A stretch of DNA of 11,693 nt from Chloroflexota bacterium (GTDB lineage Bacteria; Chloroflexota; Dehalococcoidia; Lucifugimonadales; UBA826): positions 41,782 through 53,474 of the forward strand of contig PBDP01000004.1 in the NCBI GenBank assembly GCA_002718095.1, in the 5' to 3' direction. A model generated the notes under the pieces. The model had not been told where the DNA came from. It worked only from the letters and a program-made list of their open reading frames with translations, and made no database searches. Positions 1-6,471 of this stretch are shown piece by piece (position 1 is the first letter of the stretch; each line of letters starts with the position of its first letter). The position numbers were made by a program, and so were the translations under genes.

Positions 1-32
1 ATATATTCAGTCATTATTTGTCACCTTTTTAA

Positions 33-500
33 TTAAGATATTGGGCTAGCTAAGAAAATAGGTATTAATCGGTCAGTTCTACCTTGGTAAACTTCGTATG
101 GAGGGTAAGCAGCTACTGCTAAGTCCCATAGTCTAGACCTCTCGCCAGGCTCTGTTACTTCAGATACAAGCATATCGAATACTTCAGTTTTATCTCTTAA
201 TTGAACTTTTGGATTAGCTTTAAAATTATAATACCAAACAGGATTTTTAGGTCTCCCACCTTGTGAGGCAACTAAAATATAATTGTCACCATCAACAACT
301 TTCATTAAAGGATTTTTTCTAATAGCACCTGTTTTTCCACCAATACTAGTTACTAAAACTACAGGCAATTTAGTATCCCATGACATACCTGTAATTTGAC
401 CTGTATCCCACAAAGTATTTCCTTCAAGGCCGCCACTACTTTCGTAAAGTTCAACTTGATCTGCAACCCATTTAATTGGACTAGGTATATATTCTGGCAT
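33..500 (-). CDS. DDN-family (F420H2-dependent-type) nitroreductase/quinone reductase
   Basis: 155 aa. Seen: the central block at residues 54-103 (GGKTGAIRKNPLM, then GDNYILVASQGG, then NPVWYYNFKANPKVQLRD) is the hallmark of the deazaflavin-dependent nitroreductase family (PF04075). Members are split-barrel proteins that bind F420H2 and reduce quinones or nitro compounds, usually at the membrane face. Length is normal for the family (about 140-160 aa). The N-terminal helix (PIKWVADQVELYESSGG) matches the family's membrane- or substrate-facing helix. Start: a GTG at 507-509 extends the frame by 3 codons, but AGGTGA at 506-511 sits 5 bases before the ATG at 498-500, and the GTG lies inside that Shine-Dalgarno, so the ATG is preferred. 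It is the last visible gene of the operon, 29 bases after the NHL gene. The physiological substrate cannot be told from sequence. Use of F420 rather than FMN is inferred from the family. Confidence 0.88.
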   Translation of the reverse strand: MPEYIPSPIKWVADQVELYESSGGLEGNTLWDTGQITGMSWDTKLPVVLVTSIGGKTGAIRKNPLMKVVDGDNYILVASQGGRPKNPVWYYNFKANPKVQLRDKTEVFDMLVSEVTEPGERSRLWDLAVAAYPPYEVYQGRTDRLIPIFLASPIS

Positions 501-505
501 TATGG

Positions 506-511
506 TCACCT
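506..511 (-). promoter_or_regulatory. Shine-Dalgarno deciding the DDN start
   Basis: AGGTGA on the minus strand, 5 bases before the ATG at 498-500. It overlaps the upstream in-frame GTG, which argues against the GTG as start. Confidence 0.6.
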
Positions 512-529
512 ATGAAAAATTTTAAATTA

Positions 530-1543
530 TTATTTAATTGGATCAAAAATTTGTACACGATGTCTATTTGTCTCTAACGCATATACTCTTGAATCTTCAT
601 CGACAGTTACAGCTGTAAGTCCCCAAAAATATTTATCTATATAAGAAGAAATAGTGTGAGGGGAGCTGTTTTCAGGTATATCTAAATCGTATTCTAGATT
701 TGATGATTTTCTGGGATCTGCTTCGTCTGGGTTTACGTCTAAGAATTCTTGCCCCCACTGTGACATGGTTGCTTGCCCCCTAGTTGAGAATACAGGTTCG
801 CCTTCTGGAGATAATACTTGAAGACTTTCATTGCCAGAATCAGCAACGTATACAATCCCACTTTTGTCTATAGCTACTCCAGATGGGTTTTTAAGTATAC
901 CGTTTCCAGTCATTTCAGAAATCAAGTTCCCGTCTGTTGAAAATTTTAATATCCTATTATTTCCCCAATCTGCTACGTAAATATTTTCTTGACTGTCTAG
1001 ATTAATTCCCCAAGGTAAATTGAATAAATTTGAGTCTCCAAAGCAAAATTTTTGATTTCCAAATTTGTCGTATTGTTGTACGCGATTATTTTTATGGTCG
1101 ACAACCCATAAATTATCATCTTTATCGAATTTGATTCCGGAGGGGCCAGAAAATTCACCTTCTCTAGTTCCAAATTGACCCCATTTGTATTGAAAATTAC
1201 CTTCAGGATCAAATACAGTTATTGTATTTTTGTATTCACAACTTACATATATCATGCCTTCAGAATCTAAATCTATAGATGTTGGCCAAATAAATTGACC
1301 GTCAGCCTCTCCAAAATGACCAGCAACACCGTGAAACCCATCATTAATATCACAAATCACTACCCTTACAGATTCAGGCTCTCCGTAAGAATCAACTTCA
1401 TGAGACCTATTTAGCACATACATTTTCTTGTTAGAACCTATAGCTATATCTCGTGGATAAAAGAATCCTCGGCCTCTTTTTCCGGAAAAACCAATGGTTT
1501 TTTTATATTTCAAAGAAAAATTTTTTGAGTTTGCTGTTACCAT
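530..1543 (-). CDS. NHL-repeat beta-propeller protein
   Basis: 337 aa, with no signal peptide or membrane segment, so probably cytoplasmic. Seen: six NHL-type blades with the pattern P-x-[GD]-I-[AK]-hD-x2-[GN]-x-[IL]-[YW]-V-x-[DE]-x2-N-x-R-[IV], at about residues 28-60, 85-113, 131-160, 176-206, 218-248 and 306-335. The clearest are residues 134-160 (DNLWVVDHKNNRVQQYDKFG) and 178-203 (NIYVADWGNNRILKF). Glycine-rich connectors (FGEADGQF, FGTREGEF) precede blades 2 and 3. About 50 residues (255-305), rich in D, E, P and S, interrupt the propeller between blades 5 and 6. Family: NHL propellers bind proteins, RNA or small ligands, and some are lyases, so no reaction can be assigned. Start: the frame extends 11 codons upstream into the DUF1800 gene, but AAAGGG 6 bases before the ATG at 1541-1543 favours this start, 13 bases after the DUF1800 stop. 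Likely co-transcribed with both neighbours. Confidence 0.85.
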   Translation of the reverse strand: MVTANSKNFSLKYKKTIGFSGKRGRGFFYPRDIAIGSNKKMYVLNRSHEVDSYGEPESVRVVICDINDGFHGVAGHFGEADGQFIWPTSIDLDSEGMIYVSCEYKNTITVFDPEGNFQYKWGQFGTREGEFSGPSGIKFDKDDNLWVVDHKNNRVQQYDKFGNQKFCFGDSNLFNLPWGINLDSQENIYVADWGNNRILKFSTDGNLISEMTGNGILKNPSGVAIDKSGIVYVADSGNESLQVLSPEGEPVFSTRGQATMSQWGQEFLDVNPDEADPRKSSNLEYDLDIPENSSPHTISSYIDKYFWGLTAVTVDEDSRVYALETNRHRVQIFDPIK

Positions 1544-1549
1544 ATATTT

Positions 1550-1555
1550 CCCTTT
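1550..1555 (-). promoter_or_regulatory. Shine-Dalgarno deciding the NHL start
   Basis: AAAGGG on the minus strand, 6 bases before the ATG at 1541-1543. The same AAAGGG hexamer precedes the DUF1800 ATG at about the same spacing. Confidence 0.55.
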
Positions 1556-1556
1556 A

Positions 1557-2999
1557 TTAGCATAGCTGGTATTCACGGGTGGTTGTTATTAATTGCAGCA
1601 TAGTTTTAACATAATCTGTAGGAGTTAAAGACTCTTCCGATTTATGCTCCTTCGCAAATGAGATTAATGTCTTTTTTGTTTCTTCTCCTATTTCTATGGA
1701 ACCCAATATTTCCATACAAGAATCTATAAAATCTGAAGGGGTTTCACTGTATCTCGATACAAGGCTATCTACCATTTTTTTAACTCCAGGAGATTCTGTG
1801 TCCCCGAATTGCTCAGAACAGAAGTTGATTCTCTCTACGAGTGTTCCTGTATCAGACCATTCCAATCCCCCATGCCAACCTTCTACAGTTGGAGGATTGT
1901 AAATATGTTGACCCATATTAACCATTGCTAAAAACACATTTCTTGCATCGAGTCTGGGGCCATTTCCAAATTTATCTGTTAGCCGCATTACACTAATTAC
2001 TAGTTCAGATGGGCTTTTCACTTTTTTGTAAAAATTGGATCTGTCTTTAAACTCTTCTGACAAAAATAAAACCCTGAGCATTTCTTTTATATTGTAGTTA
2101 GTTTCAAAATAAACTTTTTTCAATTTTTTTATAAGTTTAGGGTTATTTGGTGCTTCATATGGCCATTGAGTTACAGGAACTTCATCAGCAAGAAAGAAAT
2201 TGCATATATGCCTTGATATGAATGTTGCGGTTGCGTCCTGTTTGCAAATAATTTGAACTATATCTTCGCCTGTAAAGTTGCCTTTTTCTCCTAAGAATTC
2301 TTTTTCACCATCGTCATGATCTTCAGGTAAATATTGAAATTGCCAAGCATATCTTCCGTATGGCTGAAATGAACACTTAGAAGCTTGTGCGTCTATATAA
2401 TCACCATTTACAACAGTCCATCCGGTAAATGAACGTGCGCATTCCTTGACATCTTTTTCGGAATAATTTCCTACTCCCATAGAAAACAGTTCCAGCAATT
2501 CGCGTCCGTAGTTTTCATTAATTTCATCTTTATGATTGGTCCAATTGTCTAGCCAATAAATCATTGCAGGGTCTTTTGATAAAGATATTAGCAAATCAGA
2601 AAATGAACCTAATCCCTTATCCCTGAACATAGATATTTGGCGCCTCATGGGAATTGCTCCAGATAATTTTGTAACACTAGTCGCAAAAATTGTGTGCCAG
2701 AACAAAGCGATTTTTTCGCTTAGAGGAGCATTTGTAGAAACCATTCTGTAGATCCATTCAGTTGGTCCCCCGTACGGACCCATGGTTGCAGAAGTTTCAG
2801 TATGGTATCTCGTGATAAGGGAGTCAGGCATTCGCGTGATATTAACGGGAGTTAAGAGCTCTTCTACTGTTTTTTCGTACCCAATAGAATCATAATAATC
2901 TAACTCATCCGAAGAAGACCCAAAACCCGCTCTTCTCAATAAGTGCGCAATTTGGTACCTGTGTTCTGTTTTTGGTGAGAATTTAGTTTTAGTAACCAT
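1557..2999 (-). CDS. DUF1800 domain-containing protein
   Basis: 480 aa, the usual length for DUF1800 (PF08811) proteins. Seen: the N-terminal signature HLLRRAGFG (19-27); FWHTIFATS (100-108); DPAMIYWLDNWTN (143-155); the strongest block NENYGRELLELFSMG (161-175), followed by YSEKDVKECARSFTGW (179-194); NPPTVEGWHGG (368-378) near the C-terminus; and a closing TTREYQLC. All family blocks are present, so the gene looks intact. Family: the biochemical function is unknown. DUF1800 proteins are commonly encoded next to a DUF1501 (alkaline phosphatase/sulfatase-like) protein and often carry export signals. Neither a DUF1501 neighbour nor a signal peptide is seen here. Start: a GTG at 3012-3014 extends the frame by 5 codons, but AAAGGG (3006-3011) lies 6 bases before the ATG at 2997-2999, which is preferred. 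First gene of the minus-strand operon, followed after 13 bases by the NHL gene. Confidence 0.93.
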   Translation of the reverse strand: MVTKTKFSPKTEHRYQIAHLLRRAGFGSSSDELDYYDSIGYEKTVEELLTPVNITRMPDSLITRYHTETSATMGPYGGPTEWIYRMVSTNAPLSEKIALFWHTIFATSVTKLSGAIPMRRQISMFRDKGLGSFSDLLISLSKDPAMIYWLDNWTNHKDEINENYGRELLELFSMGVGNYSEKDVKECARSFTGWTVVNGDYIDAQASKCSFQPYGRYAWQFQYLPEDHDDGEKEFLGEKGNFTGEDIVQIICKQDATATFISRHICNFFLADEVPVTQWPYEAPNNPKLIKKLKKVYFETNYNIKEMLRVLFLSEEFKDRSNFYKKVKSPSELVISVMRLTDKFGNGPRLDARNVFLAMVNMGQHIYNPPTVEGWHGGLEWSDTGTLVERINFCSEQFGDTESPGVKKMVDSLVSRYSETPSDFIDSCMEILGSIEIGEETKKTLISFAKEHKSEESLTPTDYVKTMLQLITTTREYQLC

Positions 3000-3005
3000 A
3001 AACAA

Positions 3006-3011
3006 CCCTTT
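3006..3011 (-). promoter_or_regulatory. Shine-Dalgarno deciding the DUF1800 start
   Basis: AAAGGG on the minus strand, 6 bases before the ATG at 2997-2999. It overlaps the codons of the longer GTG-initiated reading, which makes that reading less likely. Confidence 0.55.
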
Positions 3012-3032
3012 CACAAATTCCAGTATTTATTG

Positions 3033-3052
3033 ATTATAAAGCACGAGTCAAA
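3033..3052 (-). promoter_or_regulatory. Possible -10 region for the DUF1800 operon
   Basis: A perfect TATAAT (3033-3038, minus strand) lies 33 bases before the DUF1800 ATG, which would give a leader of about 25-30 bases. A TTGACT (3047-3052) sits only 8 bases further upstream, too close to act as its -35 box. No good -35 is seen at 16-18 bases, so only the -10 is credible. Confidence 0.35.
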
Positions 3053-3112
3053 CTCCACAGTGTTTAAAAAAAAACATTCTATAGGCACAAATGTGTACTT
3101 TAAATAAACTAC

Positions 3113-3141
3113 TTGTGTTTTATTACAAATACATGTATTAT
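3113..3141 (+). promoter_or_regulatory. Sigma70-like promoter of the zinc-ribbon/DICT operon
   Basis: TTGTGT (3113-3118), a 17-base spacer, then TATTAT (3136-3141). This is optimal spacing with one mismatch from TATAAT. Transcription would begin near 3148, giving a leader of about 30 bases before the ATG at 3180. Confidence 0.55.
3128..3139. promoter_or_regulatory. 12-base perfect palindrome overlapping the -10 box (candidate operator)
   Basis: AATACATGTATT reads identically on both strands and covers the end of the spacer and the first four bases of the -10 at 3136-3141. The position fits a dimeric repressor site that blocks RNA polymerase. The regulator is unknown, and palindromes of this size can arise by chance in AT-rich DNA. 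Confidence 0.35.
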
Positions 3142-3179
3142 GTTTATCATAATGCAATTACTTAGAAGGAGAGTGTATT

Positions 3180-3320
3180 ATGTACAACAAATGTTCAAGG
3201 TGCGGTGGGGCTTACGTGGAAGTTATTGAAATAGGTGCGGTTTTAGTCAAGTGCATTATGTGCGGACGTGCACCTTCATCGAGTATTAAAACATCTAAAC
3301 ATAAGTCTAAAGCGGCTTAA
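3180..3320 (+). CDS. 46-aa zinc-ribbon protein
   Basis: Seen: ATG at 3180, stop TAA at 3318-3320, and a strong Shine-Dalgarno (AGAAGGAGAG, 3164-3173) 6 bases before the ATG. The protein has two Cys-x2-Cys knuckles, C5-SR-C8-GG and C25-IM-C28-GR, separated by 16 residues with alternating hydrophobics (YVEVIEIGAVLVK). This is the standard layout of a rubredoxin-like zinc ribbon. The tail (residues 33-46) is rich in Ser and Lys. Family: such mini zinc ribbons bind Zn2+ and act in nucleic-acid or protein contacts; no specific family is recognised. Context: first gene of a plus-strand operon, 17 bases before the 69-aa gene, directly downstream of the promoter at 3113-3141. The ribosome-binding site, the paired CxxC motifs and the position make it a real gene despite its size. 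Confidence 0.85.
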   Translation: MYNKCSRCGGAYVEVIEIGAVLVKCIMCGRAPSSSIKTSKHKSKAA

Positions 3321-3337
3321 TAAAGGAGAAGAAAGAA

Positions 3338-3547
3338 ATGGATAAAGAAACAAAACTTAGTTCTTGGATAGAGATGGCGGAAGGATTGTATGATTTTTTA
3401 AATCGTAGAAATACAACCATTAATTATAGTTTTCAAGATTTGGACGTATTTGTGCCTCAAGCAACAGGTGAAAATTCAGAGAGAGCAAAGTGGACAATCG
3501 ACGGAACGGTTAGCTTAAGCACCTTTGAAAACGGTGAAACCAAATAA
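3338..3547 (+). CDS. 69-aa hypothetical protein
   Basis: Not recognised. Seen: a good Shine-Dalgarno (AAGGAGAA, 3323-3330) 7 bases before the ATG. The N-terminal third (about residues 6-22, LSSWIEMAEGLYDFLN) looks like an amphipathic helix. It is followed by segments with beta-like alternation (TINYSFQDLDVFVPQ; AKWTIDGTVSLSTF). It is acidic, soluble, has no cysteines and no signal peptide. It lies 17 bases after the zinc-ribbon gene and 9 bases before the 118-aa gene, so it is almost certainly part of the same transcript. Function unknown; a small accessory or partner of the downstream DICT protein is the only hint, and it comes from position alone. Confidence 0.75.
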   Translation: MDKETKLSSWIEMAEGLYDFLNRRNTTINYSFQDLDVFVPQATGENSERAKWTIDGTVSLSTFENGETK

Positions 3548-3556
3548 TTATTATTG

Positions 3557-3913
3557 ATGAAAACTATAAAAAGTAATTTTAATGCCCAAGGCCTAGTTCG
3601 AATTGATTCAGATGATTTAAAACTTGAGATTAAGTTTGAAGCAAGTCAAATATACGTGAATGTTATTAGCGTAAATCCTCGAAACTTGAAAACGTTTTTT
3701 AATTTGTCTGACTTAAAGAAACTAATGATTGATGTTGCAGACAAACTGGCATTTTGGAAATTTGACGTAACAATCACATGGGAAGGAGATGAACTGGCAT
3801 ATTTAGGTCAGCATGCTAACCCAAATATATTACAGAAATTTATTGTTGCAAAAAATGTTGAAATTAAAAATTTAAAAGGATTTGCGAAATTACTGGGAGG
3901 TAGATCGACATGA
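3557..3913 (+). CDS. 118-aa hypothetical protein
   Basis: Not recognised. Seen: mixed alpha/beta character, with strand-like segments (GLVRIDSDDLKLEIKFEASQ; IYVNVISV; KFDVTITWEGDELAYLG), a central helix around residues 48-67 (LSDLKKLMIDVADKLAFW) and a Lys-rich C-terminus. No cysteines, signal peptide or membrane segment. Start: an in-frame TTG precedes the ATG by one codon; the ATG is preferred. There is no clear Shine-Dalgarno, so translation probably depends on coupling with the 69-aa gene that ends 9 bases upstream. Its stop overlaps the ATG of the DICT gene (ATGA at 3910-3913), a strong sign of coupled expression and possibly of a complex with the DICT protein. Confidence 0.78.
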   Translation: MKTIKSNFNAQGLVRIDSDDLKLEIKFEASQIYVNVISVNPRNLKTFFNLSDLKKLMIDVADKLAFWKFDVTITWEGDELAYLGQHANPNILQKFIVAKNVEIKNLKGFAKLLGGRST

Positions 3914-5016
3914 CTTTCAAGTGGCAATTAGATAAGACCACTTCAGATACGAATAGAAGCAGTGTTAGGCAGCTGGTACTAGAAATGGATGAAGGGTTAA
4001 GGGGAAATGGATTACCGATAGAAGGTTTTGAATTTATGCATTCCTCTAAAAAAATGCTAGATATAACTAGACAGATTGAAAATGAAATATTACTTTCGGA
4101 GCAACCTTCATCTTTGTATGTTGGATTTCAAGCTATTGAAAAACTTGATACTGAAATTCCTAGATACGAAGAGCTTATAAAGAACAATATAGAGGTAAAA
4201 GCATTTGGTATAGGAAAACCTAGTGGAATACATGGGAAATCTTTAAGTACCTGGATAGAAATTCCAAAGTCTGTAAGTCTAGTAGAAAATCAGTGGTTTT
4301 TGGTATCAGAATCTCCTTCTCCTATAGCGTTTGTTGGGTGGGAGGTATCAGAAGATATATTTGCTGAAGGTAAGTTGTCAGATCCCGGTAAAATGTTTGA
4401 AGGATTTGTTTCGTCTGATGATCGTGTTGTTAAGTCATTATTACAACACTTAGATTCCGTTTGTATGGGGCAAGTTAACCAACCAATTGATGCTGACAAA
4501 CTATCTACTTTTATAGGAAGAAAGGTTGAAAAAGTTATGGTTGTTACACAAGATAAACCTGAAAACAATTTACCATTTGCGCCTACCTCAATGATAAAAG
4601 CTACTTCTGAACTTTGTGAAAAACTTGAATCTGAGGTTATTTTATATGACTTGTCAGCGGCATCTTTTTTTGTAGAACCAGGAGGGCATGGCGATAGTGC
4701 TGGTCAGAGATGGAAGGGGTTATTAAATAAACGAGATCTTGAACTACTTGGTAGAAATGATTTAAATAAACAGATGAGCGTTATGAATAACACGAACCTG
4801 AATTCACAAGCTTTACTGGCAGAAAAACATGGATTTGTGAACATACATAAGGCTGCCCTAGAGCATAATGTCGATTTAGTCATAGTTCCTGAATATTATG
4901 AAAACCCAAGTCTAATAGATCGAATTGTTGGTAATCAATTATCAAAATTAGACAACTATGAAGCTGCATCGTTTATCATATTGGATGGAGAAGGTAACTT
5001 TAGGCAATTTGAGTAG
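3910..5016 (+). CDS. DICT sensory domain fused to a USP-like domain
   Basis: 368 aa, soluble. Seen: residues about 65-185 fit the DICT domain (PF10069): SLYVGFQAIEKL, then PRYEELIKNNIEVKAFGIGKP, then NQWFLVSESPSPIAFVGWEV, then a helical end (DRVVKSLLQHLDSVC). Residues about 205-360 look like a universal-stress-protein-type alpha/beta fold: strand VEKVMVVTQ, a long helix, strand SEVILYDLS, an insert with a GGHGDSAGQRWKG loop (258-270), helix ending KAALEHNVD, strand LVIVPEYY, helix SLIDRIVGNQLSKL and strand AASFIILDG. The classic ATP-binding G-x2-G-x9-G[ST] motif is not obvious. Family: DICT domains occur in cyanobacteria and other bacteria with diguanylate cyclases and histidine kinases and are proposed light/redox sensors. 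Here there is no output domain of that kind. GGGAGG (3895-3900) precedes the ATG, which overlaps the upstream stop. DICT is assigned from pattern; the USP-like half is less certain. Confidence 0.75.
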   Translation: MTFKWQLDKTTSDTNRSSVRQLVLEMDEGLRGNGLPIEGFEFMHSSKKMLDITRQIENEILLSEQPSSLYVGFQAIEKLDTEIPRYEELIKNNIEVKAFGIGKPSGIHGKSLSTWIEIPKSVSLVENQWFLVSESPSPIAFVGWEVSEDIFAEGKLSDPGKMFEGFVSSDDRVVKSLLQHLDSVCMGQVNQPIDADKLSTFIGRKVEKVMVVTQDKPENNLPFAPTSMIKATSELCEKLESEVILYDLSAASFFVEPGGHGDSAGQRWKGLLNKRDLELLGRNDLNKQMSVMNNTNLNSQALLAEKHGFVNIHKAALEHNVDLVIVPEYYENPSLIDRIVGNQLSKLDNYEAASFIILDGEGNFRQFE

Positions 5017-5028
5017 AAGGTTATTTTG

Positions 5029-6471
5029 ATGAATATATTAGTAACTGGAGCGACAGGGTATGTAGGGTCTAGGCTTGTAGCTGCATTGTCCTCAGATCAT
5101 CAAGTAAAAAGTCTTGTTAGAGACGAGATTTCTTATAAAGATAAATTTGGTTATTTAAACACAACCATTTGTAAAGGCGACTTAGTTGACCTAGAAAGTA
5201 TAAAAGATTACTTTCAAAATGTAGATATTGCATTCTATTTAGTACATTCATTGTCTGCAGGAAACAAATTTTACGATAAGGAGCTTCTTTGTGCCCAGAA
5301 TTTTATTGATGCTGCTAAGAAGAATAATGTAAAAAGAATTATTTATTTAGGTGGCCTTTCTGACGATACTAAACCTCTGTCTCCGCATCTCAAGAGTCGA
5401 AATGAAGTAGGCGAGATACTTCGTTCTTCAGGTATTCCGTGTATTGAACTTCAATCTTCAATAATAATTGGAGAGGGCGGATTATCTTATGAAATAATGA
5501 AAAGTCTAGTCCATAAATTGCCTATCATGATCACTCCTAGATGGGTGTCGTCTTTATCTCAACCAATATGGATTAATGATGTTATTAAGTACTTGAAAGA
5601 AAGTATTTCTATAGATATATCAGATAGTCTGATTGTGCAGATAGGAGGCCCTAGTATAGTTACATATAAAAATTTAATGGCTACATATGCTGAAATATAT
5701 GGATTAAAAAGGTTTATGATTCCAGTTCCAGTTTTAACCCCAAGATTGTCTAGTTTATGGTTAGGATTGGTCACCCCTGCATATGCCCGAGCTGGGAAAA
5801 AATTAATTGAAAGCCTTAAAACAAACAGCATAATTACTGATAAAAAGGGTACAGGATTATTTAATATTACCCCTGTTGATTTCAAAGAAGCATTAAAAAA
5901 TGTCATAAGTATGAAAGAAACCGACATGATCGGAGCTCGATGGTTTGATCCAGTTTCTTCGGGACCTAGATTAAGCAATAAGGCCCCGTTAAAAGAAATC
6001 GAATATAAATATCAAATGACAGACGAGAGAAAGATAACAACAACAGCTAATACGACTCAAGCATTTAAGCCTATAAATGATATAGGTGGTCTTAATGGGT
6101 GGTATTTCGCCAATTTTTTGTGGAAAATTAGAGGCTGGTTAGATTTATTTGTAGGAGGAGTCGGGACAAGAAGAACTAGATTTAAAAAAGATAGGTTCGT
6201 TATTGGAGATACGTTGGATTGGTGGAGAATTTCAGACACGATTGAAGGAGAAATGGTCGAATTTAAGGCAGAGATGAAATTGCCTGGGGAAGCTTATCTG
6301 AAATTTTCAGTTAACCCTTCTGTTAAGGGTTCTGAAATTATTCAAACTGCTGGATTCAAAACTAATAATTTGGCTGGAATACTATATTGGTATTCTTTAT
6401 ATCCGCTTCACGCATTTATATTTTCAAGAATGATAAAAGCAATAAAAAAGCGTACTTTATTTGTCGGGTAG
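5029..6471 (+). CDS. SDR-family NAD(P)-binding oxidoreductase with C-terminal DUF2867
   Basis: 480 aa. Seen: N-terminal Rossmann fold with TGATGYVGSRL (G7-x2-G10-x2-G13), then YLVHSL (70-75), then the family block RIIYLGGL (103-110) with LSPHLKSRNEVGEIL (117-131). LPIMITPRW (164-172) and the 206-252 stretch (GGPSIVTYKNLM; PVPVLTPRLSSLW; GLVTP) also match YbjT-like atypical SDRs. From about 355 the DUF2867 part follows: GWYFANFLWKIRGWLD, GGVGTRR, GDTLDWWR, AEMKLPGEAYL and YWYSLYPLHAFIF. Domain order and length are normal. Family: binds NAD(P)(H); the substrate is unknown. The classical Tyr-x3-Lys catalytic pair is not evident, as is common in atypical SDRs. Start: a TTG lies one codon upstream; AGAAGG (5015-5020) is 8 bases before the ATG, which is preferred. 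Last gene of the plus-strand operon, 12 bases after the DICT gene. Its last 15 bases overlap the convergent lipoprotein gene. Confidence 0.92.
   Translation: MNILVTGATGYVGSRLVAALSSDHQVKSLVRDEISYKDKFGYLNTTICKGDLVDLESIKDYFQNVDIAFYLVHSLSAGNKFYDKELLCAQNFIDAAKKNNVKRIIYLGGLSDDTKPLSPHLKSRNEVGEILRSSGIPCIELQSSIIIGEGGLSYEIMKSLVHKLPIMITPRWVSSLSQPIWINDVIKYLKESISIDISDSLIVQIGGPSIVTYKNLMATYAEIYGLKRFMIPVPVLTPRLSSLWLGLVTPAYARAGKKLIESLKTNSIITDKKGTGLFNITPVDFKEALKNVISMKETDMIGARWFDPVSSGPRLSNKAPLKEIEYKYQMTDERKITTTANTTQAFKPINDIGGLNGWYFANFLWKIRGWLDLFVGGVGTRRTRFKKDRFVIGDTLDWWRISDTIEGEMVEFKAEMKLPGEAYLKFSVNPSVKGSEIIQTAGFKTNNLAGILYWYSLYPLHAFIFSRMIKAIKKRTLFVG

Noticed and set aside
3060-3075. TGTTT...AAACA around an A-run as an operator or terminator
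   Set aside because: The arms are 5 bases of low-complexity A/T and the site is upstream of both promoters; chance is the simpler explanation.
6313-6331. AACCCTT-CTGTT-AAGGGTT hairpin resembling a terminator
   Set aside because: It lies inside the conserved DUF2867 coding part of the SDR gene, 140 bases before its stop, and has no T-run after it.
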